From an uncultured Flavobacterium sp. (GTDB taxonomy: Bacteria > Bacteroidota > Bacteroidia > Flavobacteriales > Flavobacteriaceae), in the NCBI RefSeq assembly GCF_943913405.1, contig NZ_CALTYA010000016.1:8958-72957 (forward strand): DNA of 64,000 bases, written 5' to 3'. Below, piece after piece: positions 25,245 through 34,796 of this stretch (position 1 is its first letter; each line of letters begins with the position of its first letter). Position numbers and translations under genes: made by a program. The notes beneath the pieces were generated by a model. The model did not search any database, was not told where the DNA came from, and worked only from the letters and a program-made list of their open reading frames with translations.

Positions 25245-28200
25245 ATGCAAAAGTTTGTACAAAGTATAGTCGCATTTTCGCTAAAAAATTCCATCATCGT
25301 TTTCTTTGCAACTGTATTGTTGCTGGCGGGAGGAATTATCAGCTACATGCACACGCCCATCGAGGCATTTCCGGATGTGACCAACACGAGGGCGAGAATT
25401 ATTACGCAATGGCCCGGAAGAAGCGCCGAAGAAGTAGAGAAATTTATCACTTTGCCGATTTCAAAACAGATGAATACGATTCCCAAAAAAGCGGAAGTCC
25501 GTTCGATTTCTTTATTTGGATTGTCGGTTGTTACCGTTCTTTTTGATGAAGATGTAGAAGATTTTTACGCACAGCAATATGCTTCAAACCGAATGGCCGG
25601 CGTGAGTTTGCCTGAAGGTGCTGATGCAGAAATTGATCCGCCGTATGGCGCGACTGGCGAGATTTTCAGGTATGTTGTCAAAGGCGATTTGCCGATTAAA
25701 GAGCTCACAGCTATTCAAGATTGGGTAATTGAGCGCGAATTGGTTTCGGTTCCCGGAGTTGCAAATGTCGTGAGTTTTGGTGGCGAAGAAAAGATTTATG
25801 AAATCAAAATTAATCCTACAGAATTGGTGAATTACAACCTTTCCCCATTGGATGTTTATGAAGCAGTTTCAAAAAGCAATATAAATGTTGGTGGCGATGT
25901 AATTCAGCAAGGTGATCAAGCTTATGTCGTGCGAGGCGTTGGTTTGCTTGACAATATTGAAGATATCGGGAATATTTTGATCGAGACAAAAGGTTCAACT
26001 CCAGTTTTGGTCAAGCATGTTGCAGAGGTAAAAATCAGCGCAAAACCAAGATTAGGACAAGTCGGTTTAGATAATAGCGACGATTTGGTAGAAGGAATCG
26101 TAGTAATGCTCCGAGGTGAAAATCCGAGTGACGTGATTGCAAAATTGCGTGATAGAATTGACGAATTAAATACGAGAATTTTACCAAAGGGCGTGACAAT
26201 CGAACCTTTTATTGACCGAACTGAACTGGTAAATACGACGGTTCATACGGTTACTAAAAACCTGATTGAAGGTGTTTTGCTGGTTTCGCTGATTGTTTTT
26301 ATTTTCATGTATAACTGGAGAACGACCGTGATTGTGGCTTCTGTAATTCCGCTTTCGTTTTTGTTTGCGATTATAATGTTGCGAATTCAGGGACTTCCGG
26401 CGAATTTAATTTCTATGGGAGCTTTAGATTTCGGATTATTGCTCGAAGGAACACTCGTCATCGTCGAACAGGTTTTTGTTTCCCTCGAAAAGAAAGCGCA
26501 TAAAGTCGGAATGAAGCGATTCAACAGCATGTCAAAAATGGGACTGATCAAAAAGAGCGTCGGAAGTGTTGCAACCTATATTTTCTTCGCTTTGATTATC
26601 TTGATTGTAGCGCTCTTGCCTATTTTTTCTTTCCAAAAAGTAGAAGGAAAAATGTTCTCGCCATTAGCATTTACGCTTGGTTATGCCTTGGTTGGTTCAC
26701 TCATTTTGAGCTTGACGTATGTTCCTGCGATGTGTAAAGTCTTGCTGACAAAAAACATTGTGGAGAAAGAAAATATGATTTCAAGATTCTTCAGAAACAA
26801 TTTATACCGCCTGTTTTTATGGAGCGCAAAATATAGAAAAGCTACGGTTTATGGCTTCATTATATTATTAGCCGTTTGCTTCGGAAGATTTATGTTTTAT
26901 GGTTCAGAATTTATTCCAAAGCTGAATGAAGGTGCGATTTACATTCGTGCAACATTGCCAAATAGCATTAATTTGGATGAATCTGTAAGGCTTACGAAGG
27001 AAATGAAAACCAAGCTTCAAAAATTTGAGGAAGTAAAATTCATTCTTTCCCAAACTGGAAGACCGAATGACGGAACCGATCCGACAGGTTTTTTCAACAT
27101 CGAATTCCACATGGAATTAAAGCATCAGGACGAATGGAAACGTAAAATTTCTAAAGACGAACTGATTGCTGAAATCAAGACTGTTTTAGAAGAATACCCA
27201 GGAATTAATTTCGGATTCAGCCAGCCAATTCAAGACAACGTGGAAGAATATGTCGCCGGAGTAAAAAGTCCGCTGGTGATTAAAATCTTCGGAGATGATT
27301 TATTTAAATTAGAAGAATATGCCAATAAAGTTGCTAAATCAATAGCGCCAGTGGAAGGAATTGAAGATATAAATGTCTATAAAAATATAGGACTTCCAGA
27401 ATTGAGAATTCAATTGCACGATTCAAAAATGGCTCGTTATGCGGTGACAACTGCCGATGCGCAAGCTGTGATTGCTATGACAATTGGCGGTCAGGCTGCG
27501 ACAACTTTTTATGAAAATGAAAGAATGTTTGACGTCAGAATTCGTTTTGAAAAAGAATACAGAGATTCTAAAGAAAAAATTGAGAACATCTTGATTCCGA
27601 CGATGGATGGCAAAAAAGTACCGCTTCGTGAAATCGCAACGGTAAGTTATCAAACGGGCCCGACATTTATTTATAGAGAAGGAAACAGCCGTTATATCGC
27701 AGTCGGTTTTAGTATTGAAGGACGAGATTTAGGAAGCACAATTGCTGAAGCGCAGAAAAAAGTAGCTGCAGAAGTAAAACTTCCAAAGGAAAACACGATG
27801 AAATGGGCTGGAGAATTTGAAAGCAAAGAGCGTGCTTCAAAGCAATTAGCAATAATCGTTCCTGTGGTTTTACTGTTCATTTTGTTCTTATTGTATTTTA
27901 ATTTCGGAAATATAAAAGATACTTTGATTGCTACAAGCACGATTCCATACGCTTTTGCGGGAGGTTTCTTATCACTTTGGATGACAGGAACAATTTTCGG
28001 AATCTCTGCAGGAATTGGTTTTATTATTCTTTTCGGAGTAAATACGATCAACGGAATCATCTTAATTGCGGTCATGAAAGAAAATCTGCGGGCAAAAATG
28101 TTACTGAAAGATGCCATTGCTGAAGGAGTTTACAGCAGAATTCGTCCGATTGTGATGATTGCGCTCATGGGTTCTATGGGGTTATTACCAGCGGCACTTT

Positions 28201-28334
28201 CCTCAGGAATGGGTTCTGAAATTCAAAAACCACTGGCGATTATGATTGTGGGAGGATTAATTTTCTGTATGATTTTCTCATTGACCGTTTTACCGCAGAT
28301 ATTTTATTTGGCTTACAGAAAAAAGCACGACTAG
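25245..28334 (+). CDS. RND efflux permease, CzcA/CusA (heavy-metal) type
   Basis: A 1029-residue inner-membrane pump with twelve expected membrane helices and two large periplasmic loops. The sequence follows the HME-RND branch: an early HTPIEAFPDVTNTRARIITQ stretch, and a TM4 with Asp395, Glu401 and Glu408 (GALDFGLLLEGTLVIVEQ). CzcA has Asp, Asp and Glu at these spacings, so Glu401 replaces the second Asp of the proton relay. Substrates in this branch are divalent (Zn, Co, Cd, Ni) or monovalent (Cu, Ag) metals; which applies here cannot be decided. It is the last gene of the pump operon and ends at a terminator. Confidence 0.93.
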   Translation: MQKFVQSIVAFSLKNSIIVFFATVLLLAGGIISYMHTPIEAFPDVTNTRARIITQWPGRSAEEVEKFITLPISKQMNTIPKKAEVRSISLFGLSVVTVLFDEDVEDFYAQQYASNRMAGVSLPEGADAEIDPPYGATGEIFRYVVKGDLPIKELTAIQDWVIERELVSVPGVANVVSFGGEEKIYEIKINPTELVNYNLSPLDVYEAVSKSNINVGGDVIQQGDQAYVVRGVGLLDNIEDIGNILIETKGSTPVLVKHVAEVKISAKPRLGQVGLDNSDDLVEGIVVMLRGENPSDVIAKLRDRIDELNTRILPKGVTIEPFIDRTELVNTTVHTVTKNLIEGVLLVSLIVFIFMYNWRTTVIVASVIPLSFLFAIIMLRIQGLPANLISMGALDFGLLLEGTLVIVEQVFVSLEKKAHKVGMKRFNSMSKMGLIKKSVGSVATYIFFALIILIVALLPIFSFQKVEGKMFSPLAFTLGYALVGSLILSLTYVPAMCKVLLTKNIVEKENMISRFFRNNLYRLFLWSAKYRKATVYGFIILLAVCFGRFMFYGSEFIPKLNEGAIYIRATLPNSINLDESVRLTKEMKTKLQKFEEVKFILSQTGRPNDGTDPTGFFNIEFHMELKHQDEWKRKISKDELIAEIKTVLEEYPGINFGFSQPIQDNVEEYVAGVKSPLVIKIFGDDLFKLEEYANKVAKSIAPVEGIEDINVYKNIGLPELRIQLHDSKMARYAVTTADAQAVIAMTIGGQAATTFYENERMFDVRIRFEKEYRDSKEKIENILIPTMDGKKVPLREIATVSYQTGPTFIYREGNSRYIAVGFSIEGRDLGSTIAEAQKKVAAEVKLPKENTMKWAGEFESKERASKQLAIIVPVVLLFILFLLYFNFGNIKDTLIATSTIPYAFAGGFLSLWMTGTIFGISAGIGFIILFGVNTINGIILIAVMKENLRAKMLLKDAIAEGVYSRIRPIVMIALMGSMGLLPAALSSGMGSEIQKPLAIMIVGGLIFCMIFSLTVLPQIFYLAYRKKHD

Positions 28335-28375
28335 CTTTGGTTTATGAATAGTTTTTTATTGGTTAATTAGCGATT

Positions 28376-28404
28376 AAAGCTCCATTAATTTGGAGCTTTT
28401 TTTG
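28376..28404 (+). terminator. Terminator of the efflux operon
   Basis: Stem AAAGCTCCA/TGGAGCTTT around ttaatt, followed by a T run. It lies about 40 bases after the permease stop. Confidence 0.85.
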
Positions 28405-28419
28405 GTTTTACCTGAGATT

Positions 28420-28515
28420 TTTTACCGCAGATTCGCAGATTAGAAAATAAAAATTAAAAAAATCTGTGAGAATCATTTTAGTCTGCGGCAAAAAATCTGT
28501 GAATCTGCGGTAAAA
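28420..28515. repeat. Long inverted repeat (22-bp arms, one mismatch)
   Basis: The arm 28420-28441 (core ACCGCAGATTCGCAGATT) pairs with 28494-28515 at 21 of 22 positions. Between the arms, AATCTGTGAGAATC and GTCTGCGGC are partial copies of the same words. The motif CCGCAGATTCGCAGATT occurs as an intergenic repeat in other flavobacterial genomes, as far as I recall. It lies between the efflux operon terminator and the DEAD-box helicase gene. Confidence 0.75.
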
Positions 28516-28586
28516 CTATTCTTTAAATAATAAAAACTATCTTTGTACCCTCTTTGCGAAAATTGCAGAGAATTAAATTACCTTTT

Positions 28587-29846
28587 ATGTTATTCGAAGA
28601 TTTATCACTTTCCAAAAGTATACAGAGAGCCGTTTTTGAAATCGGTTATCTGGAAGCAACACCAATTCAAGAAAAATCGATTCCAATTGTTTTAGCTGGA
28701 AACGACCTTGTGGGCTGTGCTCAAACTGGTACTGGAAAAACTGGCGCATTCGCAATTCCGATTGTTCATCATATTCACCGCATTGTTGGCTCGTCAAAAA
28801 AGGCGAAAGTTATCAGAACGCTTGTCGTTACTCCTACTCGCGAATTGGCGGTTCAAATCGGACAAAGTTTTGAAACCTATGCAAAATATACAAATCTAAA
28901 TCAGCTGACCATTTTTGGCGGTGTTTCCCAAGTGCCACAAGTCGATACTTTGAAAAAAGGCGTTGATATTTTGATTGCAACTCCGGGAAGATTATTGGAT
29001 TTGCACAAGCAAGGATTCATTGATTTAGATCATTTGCACACTTTAGTTTTAGATGAAGCCGACCAAATGCTGGACATGGGCTTTATCAATGACGTAAAGA
29101 AAATTGTAAAGCTTACGCCAAAAAACAGACAGACGCTTTTGTTTTCTGCTACAATGCCGATGGCAATTCGTGAATTAGCCGAAACATTTTTAACAAAACC
29201 AGAATATGTTTCTGTTTCACCAGTTTCTTCAACTGCGGAAACTGTAGAACAGCGTGTTTATTTCGTAAATAAAGAAGACAAACGTCAGCTTTTATATCAT
29301 TTGATTAAGAACGAAGATATTTCAGATGTCTTGGTTTTTTCAAGAACAAAACACGGCGCTGACAATGTTGTAAAAGCCTTAAGAAAACAAGGAATTGCTG
29401 CTGAAGCGATTCACGGAGACAAATCTCAAAACGCAAGGCAGCGCGTTTTAGATGCTTTTAAAAGCAAGGAAGTTGGCGTTTTAGTGGCTACAGATATTGC
29501 CGCAAGAGGAATTGATATTGACAAATTGCCTTTTATCATCAACTTTGATTTGCCAAATATTCCGGAAACTTATGTGCATAGAATTGGAAGAACTGGTCGC
29601 GCCGGAAACGGTGGTGTTGCGATTTCTTTCTGTTCAAAAGACGAAGAAGGTTATTGGAAAGATATTCAGAAATTGATCAAAGTAAACGTAAAAACGATCA
29701 ATGATCATCCTTATCCTTGGAAAGAAGGAAATCCGGATGCAAAGCCAGATTTGAGAAATAAAACCAAATTTGGAGAAAATAAAGCCAAAGAGAACAATTC
29801 AAGAAAATCGGAAGCTTCAAAAAAGAATAAAAAACGCTGGTATTAA
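28587..29846 (+). CDS. DEAD-box ATP-dependent RNA helicase
   Basis: A 419-residue RhlE-like helicase with all motifs: AQTGTGKTGAF (I), PTRELA (Ia), TPGRLLDL (Ib), DEAD (II), SAT (III), VLVATDIAARGIDI (V) and HRIGRTGRAG (VI). A short basic tail (KKNKKRWY) may bind RNA. The ATG at 28587 (MLFEDLSLSKS) was chosen over a TTG 33 bases upstream. A TATCTTTG -7 match lies at 28538-28545, without a clear -33 element. Such helicases act in ribosome assembly, RNA turnover and cold adaptation. A second DEAD-box gene is at 52818-54164. Confidence 0.95.
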   Translation: MLFEDLSLSKSIQRAVFEIGYLEATPIQEKSIPIVLAGNDLVGCAQTGTGKTGAFAIPIVHHIHRIVGSSKKAKVIRTLVVTPTRELAVQIGQSFETYAKYTNLNQLTIFGGVSQVPQVDTLKKGVDILIATPGRLLDLHKQGFIDLDHLHTLVLDEADQMLDMGFINDVKKIVKLTPKNRQTLLFSATMPMAIRELAETFLTKPEYVSVSPVSSTAETVEQRVYFVNKEDKRQLLYHLIKNEDISDVLVFSRTKHGADNVVKALRKQGIAAEAIHGDKSQNARQRVLDAFKSKEVGVLVATDIAARGIDIDKLPFIINFDLPNIPETYVHRIGRTGRAGNGGVAISFCSKDEEGYWKDIQKLIKVNVKTINDHPYPWKEGNPDAKPDLRNKTKFGENKAKENNSRKSEASKKNKKRWY

Positions 29847-29858
29847 CCGGCGTTTTTG
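29829..29858 (+). terminator. Terminator overlapping the end of the helicase gene
   Basis: Stem AAAACGCTGG/CCGGCGTTTT with loop tattaa, followed by T-rich DNA. The left arm encodes the last residues (Lys-Arg-Trp-Tyr) and the loop contains the stop codon. Confidence 0.85.
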
Positions 29859-29896
29859 TTTTAATTTTGGAAAGAATACCTCTAAAACAATTTACA

Positions 29897-30730
29897 ATGA
29901 AATCTTTATTTTTTACTTTTATGTTAATGACACAACTTGCTTTTTCCCAGAATATTAAAGTGATGAGCTATAATTTGCGCTTGGATATTGAAAGCGACGG
30001 AGAAAATAAATGGTCAAATAGAAGGGAATTTTTAATTGACCAAGTTAAATTTTATGCTCCTGACTTTATGGGCGTTCAAGAAGCTTTGCCACAGCAGATG
30101 AATTATATTGACGAAGCGTTGTCGAATTATAATTTCACAGGAAAAGGCCGAGAAGGAGAATCAAAAGGAGAACGCAGTGCTATTTTTTATAATTCTGAGA
30201 AATTTAAGTTATTGCAGGAAAACACATTTTGGCTTTCTGAAACGACTGAAAAACCTAGCAAAGGTTGGGATGCGGCTTACAACAGAATTTGCAGTTATGG
30301 CTTGTTTCAAGATAAAAATACGAAGAAAAAAATCTGGGTTTTTAACACGCATTTCGACCATGTTGGAGATGTTGCAAGAACTGAAAGCGCCAAGCTTATT
30401 CTGTCTAAGATCAATTCAATAAATAAAGAAAATTTGCCTGTAATCTTAACAGGAGATTTCAATCTAGAAGAAACTACCGAACCGATTAAAGTAATCGAAT
30501 CAGGTCTTGACAATGCTAAAAAAGTATGTACTGGTTTGGTTTTCGGACCAGAAGGAACTTTCAATAATTTTGAGTTCAACAAACCAGTTACGATTCGAAT
30601 CGACTATATTTTTGTTTCTAAAAAAGGTTTGGAAGTTATAAAATTTGCCACCTTGAGCGATTCAAAAAATTGCAGATATCCTTCAGACCATCTTCCGATT
30701 TATGCAGAAATAAATTTTACCAAGAAGTAA
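29897..30730 (+). CDS. Secreted endonuclease/exonuclease/phosphatase family protein
   Basis: A 277-residue EEP-fold metal-dependent hydrolase with an N-terminal signal peptide ending LAFSQ. Visible active-site motifs: MSYNLRLD near residue 22, GVQEALPQQ (Glu), NTHFDHVG, TGDFNLEE (Asp/Asn) and the C-terminal SDHLPIYAEI (Asp-His). The family includes nucleases, phosphodiesterases and sphingomyelinases, and the substrate is not predictable. The ATG at 29897 was chosen because the longer TTG-started frame overlaps a promoter-like TAATTTTG at 29862-29869. It converges on the hybrid kinase gene with only one base between stop codons. Confidence 0.88.
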   Translation: MKSLFFTFMLMTQLAFSQNIKVMSYNLRLDIESDGENKWSNRREFLIDQVKFYAPDFMGVQEALPQQMNYIDEALSNYNFTGKGREGESKGERSAIFYNSEKFKLLQENTFWLSETTEKPSKGWDAAYNRICSYGLFQDKNTKKKIWVFNTHFDHVGDVARTESAKLILSKINSINKENLPVILTGDFNLEETTEPIKVIESGLDNAKKVCTGLVFGPEGTFNNFEFNKPVTIRIDYIFVSKKGLEVIKFATLSDSKNCRYPSDHLPIYAEINFTKK

Positions 30731-30731
30731 A

Positions 30732-32924
30732 TTATTTTTTTGAATTCAGGATATGATTGCTGATAATTTCAAAAAGCAGAGCAGGCTCAAAAGGTTTTAT
30801 CAGCACATCATCCATCCCTGATTCTAGCGCTTCTTTTTCGATTTCGTCTTTATCAAAAGCGGTCAAGGCGATAATCGGAATCTTAATTCCCTTCTCTCTA
30901 ATAAGTTTTGTTGTCTCAAAACCATTCATTCGCGGCATATTTATATCCATCAAAATCAAGTCATAAGTTGCTTCATCAAGCATTTCTAGCGCTACAAAAC
31001 CATCTTCTGCAATCATGCATTCAAAATCATTTTTCTCAAGAATTTTTCGCGTTACGATCTGGTTGATTTTGTTGTCTTCTACGACTAGAATTTTGTAATG
31101 CTCAATTGCCACAATGTCAATCTGCTTTTCTTCCTTGATTTTTTCAATGATTTTTTCATCATACTCAAAAGGAATTGTGAAAGTCATTTTTGTCCCTTTT
31201 CCGACATTGCTTTCGAGTTCAATCTTGCTTCCCATTAATTCTAGAAGCTTTTTTACTATTGAAAGTCCGAGGCCGGTTCCTTGGTAATCTTCCTCTTTTC
31301 TATTGATCTGTACAAACTTTTCGAAAATTTTATCTTGATTTTCTATGGCAATTCCACAGCCGTTGTCATTAATTTCAAATCTAACATAATGCAAATTTCT
31401 TACCTTTTTCTCCAATTTGGCTATGAGTTTTATTTCGCCATTTTTAGTAAATTTCAGTGCATTGCTTATCAAATTGACTAAAATTTGCGACAATCGAAGC
31501 TTATCTCCAATCAAATATTCAGGGATATCTTTATCTATTTCAAGAACCGTAGTGTTTTTATTAGAAACAGCTATAAATTGAAGTGCATCTTTTACCTTTT
31601 CGATTTCCTCGCGAACACTCAATGGCGTTTCTTCGAGAACAATTTTTCGATCTTCAATTTTGTTAATCTGCAATAAATCATTAACCAGCGACAACAAATA
31701 TTTTGCAGAAAACTTTAAGGATTTTATGTGCGTGCTATTTTTCAGTTCTTTGTGTTCATCTAAAATCATATCCGTAATTCCGATAACGCCATACAAAGGC
31801 GTTCGAAGTTCGTGGCTTACGGTTGAAATAAACTGGCTTTTTAATATCGAAGATTCTTCAGCTTTATCTTTAGCAATTTGTAGCTGTGCGTTGCTGTCAC
31901 TCAATTGCTCGTTCATTTTTCGCCTTAGAATGTTGTTTCTATAAAGCGTATAAAGAAAAAGCAATAAGCCTAAAAGCACTGCCAAAAAAAGAAAAACCGT
32001 GATTCTGGAATTTTTCAAATTTTGCGCCTGCTTAAATCGTTCAAGCTCAATTTTGTTTATTTCCCTCTTGGATTCGTCAAGTTCGATCTGAACTCCGGCA
32101 ATTTGCGCATTTTTGATTTTCTCGCTATTGTGGATGTTATCTTTAAGTTCCTGAAATAATTTTTGATTTAGATAAGCATTTTTATAATTTCCAGAATTGT
32201 ATAAAAATTTTGAATATTCTTCATAAGCATCTGACAATGCCTTGAATTTTTTGTAGGTCTCACCTATTTCTATAGCTTTCTTAAAATAAAAATCTGCTTT
32301 TTTAGAATTTTTAAAATGATTGTAATAGGTTCCATATAAGGTATTTAAAAGTACATCAGATTCAACATCTTTAAACTTTATCAGATTTTTGCTTGCATAT
32401 ACTAAATAAGGAAAACCCGTTTCAAAATCTTTTAAATTAAAATATGCAGATGCAAGATTTAGCTTCGTGAAAATAATTTCAGCTGTATCTTTCCGTTTTT
32501 CAGCATATAAAAGTGACTTTTTGTAATGATATATTCCTTTTTGATAATCTTTCAAGTCGAAATTATAGACATTCCCAATATTATTGTGCACCCAATCTTT
32601 GACAGTGTCATTTTCTGTCTTTTCAACAAAAATCAGGGCTTTTTTATAGTATTCAAGCGCCTTGTTGATATCCATCAATTCTTCATGACAGCCCGCAATT
32701 GTATTGTAAAACATTGCGATATAATCATATTGATTGTTTTCGTAGGCAAGATTCAGGCCTTTTTTGGCAAGCTGAAGCGATTCATAATATTTTGCATCAA
32801 TTAGAAGCGCATCCGCCTCGCAGATAATAGAGTGAATTTCTCTTCTGACATGATGAATATTATCTTGGGAAAATGATAAATTACTAAAAAATAGCAGAAA
32901 GATTAAAATTATTCTTAGGGGCAT
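30732..32924 (-). CDS. Hybrid histidine kinase with periplasmic TPR sensor and receiver domain
   Basis: A 730-residue protein. Order: signal peptide (1-19), about six tetratricopeptide repeats to residue 285, one membrane helix (about 303-325), a short coiled coil, HisKA with His371 in STVSHELRTPLYG, HATPase with NDNGCGIA and GTGLGLSIVKK, then a C-terminal receiver with Asp660 in ILMDINMPRMNG. There is no DNA-binding domain, so the signal must pass through a phosphorelay or by protein contact. A -7 match TATATTTG lies at 32941-32948 on the minus strand. No cognate HPt or regulator gene is adjacent. Confidence 0.93.
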   Translation of the reverse strand: MPLRIILIFLLFFSNLSFSQDNIHHVRREIHSIICEADALLIDAKYYESLQLAKKGLNLAYENNQYDYIAMFYNTIAGCHEELMDINKALEYYKKALIFVEKTENDTVKDWVHNNIGNVYNFDLKDYQKGIYHYKKSLLYAEKRKDTAEIIFTKLNLASAYFNLKDFETGFPYLVYASKNLIKFKDVESDVLLNTLYGTYYNHFKNSKKADFYFKKAIEIGETYKKFKALSDAYEEYSKFLYNSGNYKNAYLNQKLFQELKDNIHNSEKIKNAQIAGVQIELDESKREINKIELERFKQAQNLKNSRITVFLFLAVLLGLLLFLYTLYRNNILRRKMNEQLSDSNAQLQIAKDKAEESSILKSQFISTVSHELRTPLYGVIGITDMILDEHKELKNSTHIKSLKFSAKYLLSLVNDLLQINKIEDRKIVLEETPLSVREEIEKVKDALQFIAVSNKNTTVLEIDKDIPEYLIGDKLRLSQILVNLISNALKFTKNGEIKLIAKLEKKVRNLHYVRFEINDNGCGIAIENQDKIFEKFVQINRKEEDYQGTGLGLSIVKKLLELMGSKIELESNVGKGTKMTFTIPFEYDEKIIEKIKEEKQIDIVAIEHYKILVVEDNKINQIVTRKILEKNDFECMIAEDGFVALEMLDEATYDLILMDINMPRMNGFETTKLIREKGIKIPIIALTAFDKDEIEKEALESGMDDVLIKPFEPALLFEIISNHILNSKK

Positions 32925-32955
32925 CAGATTAATTTTATATCAAATATAATAAATT

Positions 32956-32987
32956 CTTAAAAAGAAATCCCGATTTTCATCGGGATT
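32956..32987 (-). terminator. Terminator of ettA
   Basis: Stem AATCCCGAT/ATCGGGATT around a 4-nt loop (32966-32987), followed on the minus strand by TTTCTTTTT. It lies eight bases beyond the ettA stop. Confidence 0.85.
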
Positions 32988-32994
32988 CATATAA

Positions 32995-34689
32995 TTAGTT
33001 TCGAATTAATTTTTTGTATTTGATTCTTTTTGGAGTCAAATCGCCACCAAGTCTTTTCTTTTTGTTTTCTTCATATTCAGAGAAACTTCCTTCAAAGAAA
33101 TATACTTCAGAATTTCCTTCAAAAGCCAAAATGTGCGTACAAATTCTATCTAGAAACCATCTGTCGTGAGAAATTACCACAGCACAGCCTGCGAAGTTTT
33201 CTAGACCTTCTTCCAAAGCACGAAGCGTGTTGATGTCCAAATCATTCGTTGGCTCATCTAAAAGCAAAACGTTTCCTTCTTCCTTTAAAGTCATCGCCAA
33301 ATGCAAGCGGTTTCTTTCTCCTCCAGAAAGCGTCGCCACTTTTTTGTTTTGGTCGCTTCCGCCGAAGTTGAAACGTGACAGATAAGCTCTAGAATTTACT
33401 TGCTTTCCTCCCATCATGATCAATTCTTGGCCATCGCAGAAGTTTTCCCAAATTGATTTATTAGGATCAATATTCGAGTGCGCTTGATCGACATAAGCGA
33501 TTTTCACCGTTTCCCCAATAGAAAATTCTCCTTTATCTGGAGTTTCTTCGCCCATGATCATTCTGAAAATTGTAGTCTTACCAGCACCGTTTGGCCCGAT
33601 AATCCCAACAATTCCAGCTTGTGGCAAAGTAAAATTCAAATCTTCGTATAATAATTTATCTCCATATCCTTTTGAAACACCTTTCGCTTCGATAACATTC
33701 GTACCTAAACGCGGTCCGTTCGGGATATAGATTTCTAGATTTTCATCCAGCTGTTTTTGATCTTCATTTAAAAGCTTATCGTAGTTTTGAAGACGCGCTT
33801 TTTGTTTCGTCTGGCGTCCTTTTGCACCTTGGCGAACCCAGTCCAACTCACGCTCTAAAGTTTTTCTTCTCTTCGAAGCCACTTTTTCTTCAAGAGCCAT
33901 TCTGCTTGATTTTTGGTCTAGCCAAGAAGAATAATTTCCTTTCCACGGAATACCTTCTCCTCTATCCAATTCTAAAATCCATCCGGCAACATTATCCAAG
34001 AAATAACGGTCGTGCGTTACGGCAATTACAGTTCCAGAATATTGCGCTAAATGTTGCTCTAACCAAAGAACTGATTCAGCATCCAAGTGATTCGTAGGCT
34101 CATCCAAAAGCAAAACATCAGGCTGTTGCAACAAAAGACGGCACAAAGCGACACGTCTTTTTTCTCCACCAGAAAGCACTTTAATTGGCGTATCAGGTTC
34201 TGGAGTACGCAAAGCATCCATTGCAATTTCTAATTTAGTATCAATTTCCCAAGCGCCCAATGCATCGATTTTATCTTGCAAAGCCGCTTGGCGATCCATC
34301 AATTTGTCCATTTTATCCGGATCTGAATAGTTTTCCTCAAGACCAAACAAATCATTGATTTGGTTGTATTCTTCTAAAACAGCCATTGTTTCAGCAACAC
34401 CTTCTCTTACGATTTCAATAACCGTCTTGTTTTCGTCCAATTGCGGTTCTTGTTCCAAATAACCCACAGAATAACCTGGCGCAAAAACCACGTCACCTTG
34501 GTAGTTTTTATCAACACCAGCGATGATTTTCAATAAAGAAGATTTTCCAGATCCGTTAAGACCAAGAATACCAATTTTTGCTCCGTAGAAAAAGCTCAGG
34601 TAAATATTTTTTAAAACTTGCTTGTCGCTGCTTGAGTAGGTTTTACTCAATTTCTGCATCGAAAAAATTACTTTCTTATCGTCTGACAT
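32995..34689 (-). CDS. ettA: Energy-dependent translational throttle protein EttA (ABC-F ATPase)
   Basis: A 564-residue soluble protein with two ABC ATPase domains. Walker A is GLNGSGKSSLLK in the first and GPNGAGKTTIFR in the second. The signatures are LSGGEKRRVALCRLL and LSGGERNRLHLAMTL, each followed by LLLDEPTN. The inter-domain linker and the arm insertion match EttA, which binds the ribosomal E site and gates the first elongation step by ATP/ADP ratio. The length is close to the E. coli protein. A well-formed promoter lies just upstream and a terminator follows, so it is monocistronic. Confidence 0.95.
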   Translation of the reverse strand: MSDDKKVIFSMQKLSKTYSSSDKQVLKNIYLSFFYGAKIGILGLNGSGKSSLLKIIAGVDKNYQGDVVFAPGYSVGYLEQEPQLDENKTVIEIVREGVAETMAVLEEYNQINDLFGLEENYSDPDKMDKLMDRQAALQDKIDALGAWEIDTKLEIAMDALRTPEPDTPIKVLSGGEKRRVALCRLLLQQPDVLLLDEPTNHLDAESVLWLEQHLAQYSGTVIAVTHDRYFLDNVAGWILELDRGEGIPWKGNYSSWLDQKSSRMALEEKVASKRRKTLERELDWVRQGAKGRQTKQKARLQNYDKLLNEDQKQLDENLEIYIPNGPRLGTNVIEAKGVSKGYGDKLLYEDLNFTLPQAGIVGIIGPNGAGKTTIFRMIMGEETPDKGEFSIGETVKIAYVDQAHSNIDPNKSIWENFCDGQELIMMGGKQVNSRAYLSRFNFGGSDQNKKVATLSGGERNRLHLAMTLKEEGNVLLLDEPTNDLDINTLRALEEGLENFAGCAVVISHDRWFLDRICTHILAFEGNSEVYFFEGSFSEYEENKKKRLGGDLTPKRIKYKKLIRN

Positions 34690-34728
34690 ATAGTTGTTTT
34701 ATTATAGATGTATAAAATTTTGTGAATA

Positions 34729-34759
34729 CAAAGATAGTTTTAAATAAAAACAAAGCAAA
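34729..34759 (-). promoter_or_regulatory. Bacteroidetes-type promoter of ettA
   Basis: On the minus strand TTTG (34759-34756), then 19 bases, then TATCTTTG (34736-34729). This is a full match to the consensus with ideal spacing. It leaves a leader of about 33 bases before the ettA ATG. Confidence 0.75.
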
Positions 34760-34796
34760 TGATGATTGAGGAATATAAACCGTAAAATCATAGAAA

